Made by a program: the position numbers and the translations under genes
Shown: one piece after another, positions 1 through 6,660 of the stretch
Layout of the letters: the number at the start of each line of letters is the position of its first letter
Position numbering within the stretch: position 1 is the first letter of the stretch
Notes under the pieces: generated by a model
What the model saw: the letters and a program-made list of their open reading frames with translations, nothing else
What the model was told of the DNA's origin: nothing
The model's database searches: none
Assembly: GCA_019419895.1 (NCBI GenBank)
Contig: JAHZIE010000097.1
Span: 1-6,951, forward strand
Direction: 5' to 3'
From: Clostridiales bacterium
GTDB lineage: Bacteria; Bacillota; Clostridia; Oscillospirales; Acutalibacteraceae
DNA length: 6,951 nucleotides

Positions 1-98
1 GCCGCCATAGCCGTTCCGCACAGCGTCACCATCAGGCAAGCCGCCACCAAAATGGAAATCCTCCTACGTGTACTAGTTGACCTCTTTTTCATTTTCAT
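1..98 (-). CDS. N-terminus of a secreted protein (partial, Sec signal peptide)
   Basis: The reverse strand opens a reading frame that leaves the window at base 1, so only about 32 residues are visible. They form a classic Sec signal peptide: a basic n-region (KMKKR...RRR, residues 2-13), a hydrophobic core from about residue 14 to 28, and an A-M-A signal peptidase I motif at residues 30-32. A Cys at residue 21 follows V-A-A, but it lies only seven residues into the hydrophobic core, so a lipoprotein lipobox is unlikely. Two in-frame ATGs compete, at 98 and 92. The strong ribosome binding site (GGAGG, 102-106) is 3 nt from the first and 9 nt from the second, so the ATG at 92 (protein starting MKKRSTS) is the better start. 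The gene is divergent from the sigma factor at 318. The mature protein is outside the window and its function cannot be named. Confidence 0.72.
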   Translation of the reverse strand, partial: MKMKKRSTSTRRRISILVAACLMVTLCGTAMA

Positions 99-100
99 AG

Positions 101-110
101 ACCTCCTTTA
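101..110 (-). promoter_or_regulatory. Ribosome binding site of the secreted-protein gene
   Basis: On the reverse strand this reads TAAAGGAGGT, a near-perfect complement of the 16S rRNA 3' end. Its spacing decides the start: it suits the ATG at 92 (9 nt from GGAGG) better than the ATG at 98 (3 nt). It is much stronger than the sites in front of the other two genes in the window, suggesting efficient translation. Confidence 0.75.
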
Positions 111-196
111 TTTTATTATCATAATAGAAAAGAATCATATTTTTAACGCACTTTACTATTTATGTCAGTATTCAATCCGAAAAATAACCAATTTTT

Positions 197-225
197 ACTA
201 TATACATTAAAAAGAATTAAAACAA
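197..225 (-). promoter_or_regulatory. Candidate sigma-A promoter for the secreted-protein gene
   Basis: On the reverse strand a TTGTTT (-35, 225-220) is followed after exactly 17 bp by TATAGT (-10, 202-197). Transcription would begin near 190 and give a leader of about 90 nt. An AT-only hairpin (AAAAAT/ATTTTT, 180-196) sits right at the predicted start. The whole 110-300 stretch is so AT-rich that chance matches are easy, so this is a candidate only. Confidence 0.35.
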
Positions 226-265
226 TAAAAAAGGGACAAAAATCGTCACATAATTTTAATTTATT

Positions 266-292
266 TTGTTTTTTATGATATAAGCGTACAAT
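266..292 (+). promoter_or_regulatory. Candidate promoter of the sigma-factor gene
   Basis: TACAAT at 287-292 is a good -10 match and TTGTTT at 266-271 a weak -35, but the spacer is only 15 bp. Transcription would start near 299, leaving a leader of about 19 nt that holds the GGGG ribosome binding site at 308-311, 6 nt before the ATG. An alternative -10 is TATGAT at 274-279. No clear ECF-type (GGAAC / CGT) promoter was seen, so autoregulation by the encoded sigma factor is not supported. Confidence 0.25.
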
Positions 293-317
293 TAAATGAA
301 AAAGGGCGGGGATAAGA

Positions 318-887
318 ATGGCATTCATTCCTTTGTCACCGGAAGAAGAACTGCAATTTGAGGAGCTTTACAATCAGTACAAAGCCCAAACCTATGCCTA
401 CTCCTGTCACCTGCTGGGCAGATACCATTATTACGCTGAGGATGTGCTACAAACTTCCTTTCTTTCCATCGGTCAGCATTTGCGGACGGTTCTCCAGTTG
501 ACAGACGCCGCCCAAAAATCCTATATTTTCAAAACAGTCCGGCATGACGCCCTGCGGATTTTAAAATATGAAAAGCCTTCCATCAGCCTTGAGGACGCTG
601 AATATATTTTCGCGGATTTAGGCTGTGACGGCGTTTGGGAAAAATTTTGCATGGAAAGCGGCTCTGTATTTTTCACAGACACTATCCATGCTCTGCCGGA
701 AGGATATCAAAAAATTTTTGTCCTGATGTTTCTCAATCAAATGGATTTGAAAGAAATTTCAATGAAGCTGGGCCTGAAATATGATACCGCAAAAAAACAA
801 TATGAAAGAGGGAAAAAGCTGCTGCTGCGGAAAATAACTGACAGCTTCCCCCTGTCCGGAAAAATAGAGCCTGTTATGTCAGAATAA
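318..887 (+). CDS. RNA polymerase sigma factor, sigma-70 family (ECF-like)
   Basis: The 189-residue product has the size and two-domain plan of an extracytoplasmic-function sigma factor, which would direct RNA polymerase to a small set of promoters. Region 2 covers about residues 12-85: the segment AEDVLQTSFLSIGQHL (40-55) resembles the conserved region 2.2 helix, and YIFKTVRHDALRILK (69-83) resembles the region 2.4 -10 recognition helix. A variable linker (about 86-122) follows. Region 4 covers about 123-173: LPEGYQKIFVLMFLNQMDLKEIS and the helix-turn-helix LGLKYDTAKKQYERGKKLL (-35 recognition) are clear. There are no membrane segments, so it acts in the cytoplasm. The ATG at 318 has GGGG 6 nt upstream. 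Such genes are usually followed by an anti-sigma gene; here a terminator follows instead. The divergent secreted-protein gene at 98 could be a target or partner, but nothing shows this directly. The family is confident; the regulon is unknown. Confidence 0.87.
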   Translation: MAFIPLSPEEELQFEELYNQYKAQTYAYSCHLLGRYHYYAEDVLQTSFLSIGQHLRTVLQLTDAAQKSYIFKTVRHDALRILKYEKPSISLEDAEYIFADLGCDGVWEKFCMESGSVFFTDTIHALPEGYQKIFVLMFLNQMDLKEISMKLGLKYDTAKKQYERGKKLLLRKITDSFPLSGKIEPVMSE

Positions 888-954
888 AAGCTTCCATTCG
901 CCCTAGAGGCTTTCGCTTTCTGAAAGAAATTATCCCGCCCCTCCTTTCTCTTTT

Positions 955-1004
955 TTCCCCAGTCTTGCCGCCTTTTTCTCCTGGACAAGACTGGGGAATT
1001 TTTT
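955..1004 (+). terminator. Intrinsic terminator after the sigma-factor gene
   Basis: A perfect 13-bp stem (955-967 with 986-998, core CCCCAGTCTTG / CAAGACTGGGG) encloses an 18-nt loop and is followed by six T residues (999-1004). There is no U-run on the reverse strand, so it works for plus-strand transcription. It lies 67 bp past the sigma-factor stop, which suggests the sigma-factor transcript is monocistronic. Confidence 0.85.
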
Positions 1005-1073
1005 CTTTAGAAAAGCATAACAGCATTAATTTACAAATTTTGTCATTAAATTTTATAAATTGGGAAATTTTGG

Positions 1074-1102
1074 TTGTGAAATAATTGGTCTTGAGGTATA
1101 AT
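1074..1102 (+). promoter_or_regulatory. Strong sigma-A promoter without an obvious protein gene
   Basis: TTGTGA (1074-1079) and a perfect TATAAT (1097-1102) are separated by exactly 17 bp in an AT-rich stretch. Transcription would begin near 1109. The promoter lies downstream of the sigma-factor terminator, so it is an independent unit, and it points at the non-coding stretch ending at the terminator at 1446-1484. Confidence 0.65.
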
Positions 1103-1108
1103 CATAAA

Positions 1109-1484
1109 GGCGCCATAATAGGCTCTCCTGTACCACTGGCCTGTGGTCTTACTCTACAATAACCGGCTGTTGCGAAAGCATTCTCAATAGCCTAAAGATA
1201 TTTGAAGCTGTCCTCTTCTCCGCTTCCCCTCTCTCGTTCCAAACGGCTCCTAATTTCTTCGATTTTCTATAAAGAAAATGGCGCCGCATGGCTTCCATAC
1301 CCCGCTTCTCTACCTCCCCGCCACCGTTCTGTTCTCACCTTCTTTTTTTCCTTTCCCATCCGCCGCCTGTTCCTTCTTTTTCATGGAACGCTCAGCTTCC
1401 TGAAAATCCCAAGCTCAGCCGTGAATTCTCAATATAATGACAGCTAAAAAACGGATCTGCCTATTTTCAGCAGATCCGTTTTTT
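1109..1484 (+). ncRNA. Candidate non-coding RNA between its own promoter and terminator
   Basis: A strong promoter at 1074-1102 and a terminator at 1446-1484 bracket about 375 nt with no convincing protein gene. The 5' part looks structured. GGCGCCAT at the predicted 5' end (1109-1116) is perfectly complementary to ATGGCGCC at 1278-1285, which would close a domain of about 177 nt. Inside it are TAGGCT/AGCCTA (1119-1124 with 1189-1194), ACCAC/GTGGT (1132-1136 with 1143-1147), a TGC-GAAA-GCA tetraloop hairpin (1172-1181) and ATTTTCT/AGAAAAT (1262-1268 with 1273-1279, which competes by two bases with the closing stem). The 3' part is markedly C- and T-rich. The closed ~180-nt form recalls 6S RNA in size and layout, but I cannot match it to any known family. 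It converges on the 3' end of the GGDEF/EAL gene. It could instead be an untranslated stretch with chance pairing. Confidence 0.4.
1446..1484. terminator. Bidirectional intrinsic terminator shared by convergent transcripts
   Basis: A perfect 15-bp inverted repeat (1446-1460 with 1470-1484, core CGGATCTGC / GCAGATCCG) with a 9-nt loop carries six A residues on one side and six T residues on the other, so it gives a U-run in both directions. It ends the giant minus-strand gene and any plus-strand transcript from 1109. The TGA stop codon of the minus gene (1469-1467) lies in the loop, so the last five codons (KKRIC) are also the 5' arm of the hairpin. Confidence 0.9.
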
Positions 1485-4400
1485 CAGTTTATATATTTTT
1501 CTTTTTTCCTGTAACGGTTTGCCGCGCAAAAGAGACCGGCGCCGGCACTTTGAGGGAATAGACGTTTTCCCGCTACCGCGGTTCAGCACGCTTTTATTTC
1601 TGTCCCCCAGCTCCCAGCCCTTATTCAGGTATCTGCGTTCAAAATCCCGCACCGGAAGCGGTTTATTGAAAATATAGCCCTGCGCGTAGGTACAGCCGCA
1701 TTCCTTTAATATTTCCAGCTGCTCCGGTTCCTCCACCCCCTCCGCAATACTGTCAATCCCCATCTGGCGGCAGACATGAATAAGGTTTTCTATCAGCAGC
1801 CGGGTCGTTTCATTGGAATATAAATCATTGATAACGCTTTTGTCGAATTTCAGCCCGTTGATAGGAACTGTGGTCAAAATGGAAATGTTGCTGTATTCCG
1901 AACCAAAATCGTCGAGGAACAGATGATATCCCGCCTGAACAATCTGTCCGGCGATCTCCGTCAGGAAACGACGGTTTACCTCACCCATACTCTCAGTGAT
2001 TTCAATTTCCAGAAGAGAACGATCAACCCCATACCGATCAGCCACCTGGTTGATTTTTCCGACAACGTCCTCTTCCATCAGCGTGCAGCGGGAAAAATTC
2101 ACCGAAATAGGAAATAACGGGAACCCCTGCCGCTTCCACTTATTTAAGATAACGCAGACCTCCTCCAGCACAAAAAAATCAATATAGCGGATATTATTTT
2201 CCCTCTCCAGCTGAGGGATAAATTTAATCGGAGGAACAACGCCGTGAATTTCATCTGAATAGCGGACCAGAGCCTCCGCCCCTTTGATGGCGCCACCGTC
2301 CACCTCCGCCTTTGGCTGCAAATATATCTGGAAGCGCCCTTCCTGAATGGCATTTTGCAGATGCCGCAGACGTATGGCGCGCGTCGTGGCATTTCGGGGC
2401 ACCATGGCTTTTTCATTCTCCTGGGTAATTGTGAGGATTTCCCGCGCGCAATTCATCAGCAGCGCCGGCTGGATATCCTCGTCCGCCCAGGAATACCCAA
2501 GAGAAATACGGCCCGGATAAATCCGTTCCATCCTTGCCCGAAGACGCTCGAGCTGGGAAAGAAATGATTCATAAGCAATATCCTGACACATCACAACAAA
2601 AGACGCCCCTGAAATACGGAATGCACAGGGCTCCCCAAATTCCTCCCTGAGCGCGGCTGCCAGATCCTGAATCATCTGATCCCCATAACGGTTTCCATAT
2701 TCCTGATTGATAGAATGAAGCTGATTGATTTCCGCCGCCACAATTCCCAGGGAGGAAAGGACATCCGGCTGCATGCAGGCACATGCCTGCGAATATCCCT
2801 GCCAATTGAGCAGTTCGGTCATCATATCATGATTTTCCATAAATTTCTGGTGCTCCTGCATGCTTCTCTTACTGATTTCATTTTGCATAAAATAAGAAAA
2901 GGACTGAAGCATGGTGGTATTGTCCAGATTTCTGCGGGGATTTTCTATGCCGATGTAACCTACCAGGCTGTCGCCCTCCATCAGCGCCACCGCGGCGAAA
3001 GAATCCACCTGCTTTTCCTTCAGGACTTTATACTTTTCTGGAAAAAGAAGCTGCATCTGTTCCAATTCCTGGAATACGGTCACCCGTTTGCTTGACAAAG
3101 TTTTCATCCATTTATTCAGATCGCTGTTCTCCAGTCTTTCATTTTCATTCTGAACAGGCCCAATCCCCGGCGCACACCAATCCTGAGGGGCAATCTGGAG
3201 TGAATTGACTCCTTTCGCCCTTACAAAATACGCACGATCGGCACGGTAAAACTTGCCTAAATTTTCCAACACCCCCCTGATAGCATCCCCTAGCGCTCCA
3301 GTGACAAGAAGTAGGGAAGCGCACTCCAGCAAAACGCGATCCCCTTCGGCTTTGGAATTCAGGCGTTCTTCATGCTTGCATAAATCAGTAAAAATTTCCA
3401 GACGGGCCCGGCGTCCGTCCCATTGGATAATTTTATCTCGAATCATATGCCTTTTATGAAGACGGGCATTGGTATTTTCCCATGTCTTGAACCCATGTTC
3501 CCCCGGCAGATGATTTTGGCAAAAGATACATGGACGGGTAAACCCCTGCAAAATTTCATAACATTTCTGTCCATGATAATCTTCAATGCCAAATTCCCTT
3601 TGAGCGGAGTTGCTCATAAAGAGGATATCATGGCTTTTTTCATCTATCACAAGAATAGAATCATCTAATTCGTCCAGCATACACAAGGTGTCTGAATGTT
3701 GTCTGATCACGCAGCCGTCATGCACAAAGCACATTTGCCCGGGCGTCTCCCGTCTGCCGTCAAAACAGGTATACCGGGCCTTTCCCTGGTATTTGGCGTC
3801 GTAAAGCGCCGAATCCGCCTGCTGAAACATATCCTGAAAACTTAAATCTTCCCGCTCGGAAACCGCGACGCCAACCGAGGCGGAAATCCGCATAGGCTCC
3901 CCGTTAATGCTGTAACTGACAGACAGGCTGCCGCACAGCTTGGCCGCTGTTTTTACCGCCCAATCCCTATTGGGCACTTCTTCCATAAAAATGACAAACT
4001 CATCTCCACCCACCCGGCCCGAAATGCTGTTTCCCGGCGCTTCTGCCCTTAGGATACGGCCGATTTCCTGCAGGATCTGATCGCCGAAATGATGCCCGAA
4101 CCGGTCGTTGACCTGTTTGAAGTCATCCATATCAATGACAAAAAAGGCACACTGTTCCCTCCCCGCCTCCCGCTGGGAAAGTCTTTGGGAAATCATGGAT
4201 TCCGCCGTCTGGCGGTTGTAAAGTCCTGTCAGAGCGTCCCGCTCGGCCCGTTCCTGTAAGGCAAGCTCTGTCTTTTTCCTTTCATTGATATCTCTCACAT
4301 AACAAAACGCGTATTGTTCCGAGGTATCTGGATCGCGCAAAACCGCTAGATGGAACGCGCACCAAACAATCTGGCCTCTGCCGTTGATGCAGCGGAATTC

Positions 4401-6551
4401 CCCATACAGGTTTTCTTCTCCCTTTGTAACACTCTGTGTCAATGCTTCTCCCCTAAACATATTGAGAAACCTCTTGACATCCCCCTTGTTTGCGATATAG
4501 CCCCTGATCGCCGTACAAAGATCATCATACGACGCGATATTCTGAAGTGATTCAAAATCATGGAAATTGCTCCAAATCCGGAGCACCCTGTTTTGGGTTA
4601 AATTGATCTTTGCTGAAACCAGCACATCCGCCGAAAGCATTTCACGCAGATGTTCCTCCTGAAAAAAACGCTGTTCCGCCTCCTTTTGAGCTGTGATATC
4701 CTCCGAAACCGCAACAGCGCGCACCGGCATGCCGTTTTCATCAAAAATATTCGTATAATTAATTTTTTCCCAATAATATTTGCCGTCCGTGGCGCGAAGC
4801 CTGACCACCGCGTCCGCTGTCTTTTCACCCCGGTGAAGTTTTTCATATAGTTCCATATAGTTTGCCGCGTCATTGGGGTGAACCACCTTATTTGCAATCA
4901 TGCTGTGAGGTACATCTGGAATAGTCATTGCCATCCCAAAAAACTGATATGATTTCCTTGTTTGCAAAATACTTCTGGTTTGAAGATCATATTCCCAAAC
5001 ATTGATCTTTGTCTGTTCTATGGCAATCTGGAATTTCTTCTCGCTCCATTCCAGCTGCTGTTCAAAAATCTGCCATTCATCAATGTTGATGACCATGCCG
5101 CTGAGCACAATGCCATCGCTGTCATAGGTTAAGCCCGCACTCGCATGGAGCCAAGAGATCTTGCCGTCTCTGCGGATAACCCGGTATTTCAGGGTGATGT
5201 TCTTTTTCTTTTTGCTGATTGTCTGGTCTATTTTCGCGGACACAATCGGCAGATCATCAGGATATACCAGCTTTGCCGCCTCATTTCCCAGCTCCTGCCG
5301 GAATTCCTCCTGGGTATAGCCATGGATCTGGTAATAACATTCATTTGCATAGAGCACGGGAAAACCATCGGAAATTCTCGCTTTAAAAATGCCTCCAATC
5401 CTGCTCTGCGCGATAAAGGAAAGTTCGCTTTCCGCTCTGACCTGAGTGGAAATATCAAGGCATACGCTGATAATAGCCTTCCGTCCATCCTCGGTTACAA
5501 TGCGCCGCCCCTTGTCATAGACCCAAATATCACTGCCGTCCTTTTTCAGCATCCGGTAAGTAATGGTGTATGTTTCCCCTCTTTGAAGGGCCAGGTCTAC
5601 GCTTTTGGTAACACGTTCCCGATCACTTGGGTGAATACAATTGATGACCATCCCGTCGGTACCACTCACAAAATTTTCGTAGCTGTATCCCAGCAGCTTG
5701 AGCATTCGATCATTGATAAAATATAATGGAAAGCCAGGCTCGTCATAACCTCCCATCAGCCCGCCCGGCAGGGTTTCACTCATGAGCTCCAGCATATCCC
5801 CATCCAGCTTAGTCCTTCGTTCCTTCAAGGTCTGTTCCCCATACTGAATGGGATAATATTCGTTTTCCTTCTGTTGGGCCGCCGGCACAGAGACATGTAC
5901 GGCGCGGATGTAAAAGAAGCCGTCCCGCTCACAGAGCAGGATGGTCTGGCGCATTTCCACGCAGATTGTAATTCCCGTTGACAGCAGTTTTCTAACCTTG
6001 ATTACCGTATAAAGATAGACGTCCCCTTCTTCCGCACCGCCCAAAGGACGCACTTTTTCAAAGGTTATATCAAAAGGTATGGGATCCTGATGGATTTCAT
6101 CCTCCAGGAGCAGGCGGAGCCCTTCGCGGTTAAAGGCAACCTCCTGAACGCCTGTTCCAATACTCTGGACGTCTTCTGTATAATAAGACAACGCCTTTTC
6201 GACGTCACGCTCCACCAAATAGGCCTGCATCATTTCCTTCAGGCGTTCATATGCCCGGCTCTGCCTGGCGGTCAAGGGAGGCTCTATCAATTTTGGTTCC
6301 TCCAAACCGCCTGTCTCGCCAGAACCAGGCTGTGTAAAAACCACACGATCGTTTCCGCACACCAAAAAATCTGATACGACGTCTGGGAGATGGCAGGGAT
6401 CCAATTCTTCCTTGTTGCAAAGGGCAACCAATCCGGCCACAGCTGCTTTGTCCAAGGAGATATCCTCTATGACAGTTGTTCCGCACTGAATCCCAAAAGA
6501 AGTATATGTACTTCCCTCTAAAGAATATGTGCCGCTCACTATTTGATACAT
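1467..6551 (-). CDS. Giant multi-sensor cyclic-di-GMP synthase/phosphodiesterase (PAS-GGDEF-PAS-GAF-GGDEF-EAL)
   Basis: The 1694-residue soluble protein probably makes and breaks cyclic-di-GMP. Domains in order: a DUF6514-like segment (about 1-65), an NTF2/SnoaL-like fold (96-223), four PAS-type domains (about 246-370, 378-495, 503-625, 626-758), GGDEF-1 (768-930), a Cys-rich PAS-like domain (about 951-1062), GAF (1071-1229), GGDEF-2 (1240-1385), EAL (1395-1642) and a basic tail (1643-1694). GGDEF-1 keeps D807, N815, D824 and GGDEF at 848-852 but has no RxxD inhibitory site. GGDEF-2 is degenerate (RISGASF). The EAL keeps E1426, N1485, E1517, D1547-D1548, K1568, E1604 and Q1624, so phosphodiesterase activity is predicted; its loop 6 reads DFGSEYS instead of DFGTGYS. 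No membrane segment was seen. The ATG at 6551 has a weak GGTG 6 nt upstream; an in-frame TTG at 6563 would add four residues. A cyclic-di-GMP riboswitch controls the leader. Which activity dominates in vivo is unknown. Confidence 0.93.
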   Translation of the reverse strand: MYQIVSGTYSLEGSTYTSFGIQCGTTVIEDISLDKAAVAGLVALCNKEELDPCHLPDVVSDFLVCGNDRVVFTQPGSGETGGLEEPKLIEPPLTARQSRAYERLKEMMQAYLVERDVEKALSYYTEDVQSIGTGVQEVAFNREGLRLLLEDEIHQDPIPFDITFEKVRPLGGAEEGDVYLYTVIKVRKLLSTGITICVEMRQTILLCERDGFFYIRAVHVSVPAAQQKENEYYPIQYGEQTLKERRTKLDGDMLELMSETLPGGLMGGYDEPGFPLYFINDRMLKLLGYSYENFVSGTDGMVINCIHPSDRERVTKSVDLALQRGETYTITYRMLKKDGSDIWVYDKGRRIVTEDGRKAIISVCLDISTQVRAESELSFIAQSRIGGIFKARISDGFPVLYANECYYQIHGYTQEEFRQELGNEAAKLVYPDDLPIVSAKIDQTISKKKKNITLKYRVIRRDGKISWLHASAGLTYDSDGIVLSGMVINIDEWQIFEQQLEWSEKKFQIAIEQTKINVWEYDLQTRSILQTRKSYQFFGMAMTIPDVPHSMIANKVVHPNDAANYMELYEKLHRGEKTADAVVRLRATDGKYYWEKINYTNIFDENGMPVRAVAVSEDITAQKEAEQRFFQEEHLREMLSADVLVSAKINLTQNRVLRIWSNFHDFESLQNIASYDDLCTAIRGYIANKGDVKRFLNMFRGEALTQSVTKGEENLYGEFRCINGRGQIVWCAFHLAVLRDPDTSEQYAFCYVRDINERKKTELALQERAERDALTGLYNRQTAESMISQRLSQREAGREQCAFFVIDMDDFKQVNDRFGHHFGDQILQEIGRILRAEAPGNSISGRVGGDEFVIFMEEVPNRDWAVKTAAKLCGSLSVSYSINGEPMRISASVGVAVSEREDLSFQDMFQQADSALYDAKYQGKARYTCFDGRRETPGQMCFVHDGCVIRQHSDTLCMLDELDDSILVIDEKSHDILFMSNSAQREFGIEDYHGQKCYEILQGFTRPCIFCQNHLPGEHGFKTWENTNARLHKRHMIRDKIIQWDGRRARLEIFTDLCKHEERLNSKAEGDRVLLECASLLLVTGALGDAIRGVLENLGKFYRADRAYFVRAKGVNSLQIAPQDWCAPGIGPVQNENERLENSDLNKWMKTLSSKRVTVFQELEQMQLLFPEKYKVLKEKQVDSFAAVALMEGDSLVGYIGIENPRRNLDNTTMLQSFSYFMQNEISKRSMQEHQKFMENHDMMTELLNWQGYSQACACMQPDVLSSLGIVAAEINQLHSINQEYGNRYGDQMIQDLAAALREEFGEPCAFRISGASFVVMCQDIAYESFLSQLERLRARMERIYPGRISLGYSWADEDIQPALLMNCAREILTITQENEKAMVPRNATTRAIRLRHLQNAIQEGRFQIYLQPKAEVDGGAIKGAEALVRYSDEIHGVVPPIKFIPQLERENNIRYIDFFVLEEVCVILNKWKRQGFPLFPISVNFSRCTLMEEDVVGKINQVADRYGVDRSLLEIEITESMGEVNRRFLTEIAGQIVQAGYHLFLDDFGSEYSNISILTTVPINGLKFDKSVINDLYSNETTRLLIENLIHVCRQMGIDSIAEGVEEPEQLEILKECGCTYAQGYIFNKPLPVRDFERRYLNKGWELGDRNKSVLNRGSGKTSIPSKCRRRSLLRGKPLQEKRKIYKLKKRIC

Positions 6552-6586
6552 TATCAACACCAAGTCTCATTCATTTTTGACGAATT

Positions 6587-6615
6587 AAAAGCCTGCAAGC
6601 GTAAAGCTAGCAGGC
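6587..6615 (-). terminator. Second leader hairpin, probable weak terminator or part of the switch
   Basis: On the reverse strand GCCTGC (6615-6610) pairs with GCAGGC (6596-6591), with a further 3-bp AGC/GCT helix past a mismatch and a 5-nt loop. Four T residues follow (6590-6587), then AATT, so the U-run is short. It ends about 35 nt before the ATG at 6551. A competing hairpin (CAGG-TCGG-CCTG, 6622-6611) uses the same CCTG, so the two are mutually exclusive, as expected in an expression platform. Confidence 0.5.
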
Positions 6616-6630
6616 CGACCTGGTTTAAAC

Positions 6631-6658
6631 AAAAAACACTGCTCATAAAGATCAGTGT
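6631..6658 (-). terminator. Intrinsic terminator just downstream of the riboswitch aptamer
   Basis: On the reverse strand ACACTG (6658-6653) pairs with CAGTGT (6641-6636), with two more inner pairs past an A-G mismatch, followed by TTTTTT (6636-6631). It begins a few bases after the aptamer's 3' end and lies about 80 nt before the start codon. This is the position expected for ligand-controlled transcription attenuation. The 6-bp outer stem is modest, so readthrough is plausible even when it forms. Confidence 0.6.
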
Positions 6659-6660
6659 AA

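Noticed and set aside
1..98. Lipoprotein reading of the signal peptide (V-A-A-C)
   Set aside because: The Cys is too close to the basic n-region to be a lipobox, and an A-M-A cleavage site follows at the proper distance.
143..328. 61-codon minus-strand frame across the divergent promoter region
   Set aside because: It covers both candidate promoters, is very AT-rich and has no ribosome binding site.
737..988. 83-codon minus-strand frame overlapping the sigma-factor 3' end and terminator
   Set aside because: It is antisense to region 4 of the sigma factor, has a basic low-complexity product and no ribosome binding site.
1149..1298. Minus-strand open frame of 49 codons (MEAMRRHFLYRK...)
   Set aside because: It has only a GCGGGG-like sequence directly before the ATG, no promoter, no known family, and lies antisense to the better supported plus-strand transcription unit.
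1202..1447. Plus-strand open frame of 81 codons ending at the terminator
   Set aside because: It starts with TTG, has no ribosome binding site, and its Ser/Pro/Leu/Phe-rich product simply reflects the C/T-rich DNA.
5145..5726. 193-codon plus-strand open frame inside the giant gene
   Set aside because: It is a shadow of the PAS-coding region, without ribosome binding site, promoter or domain signal.
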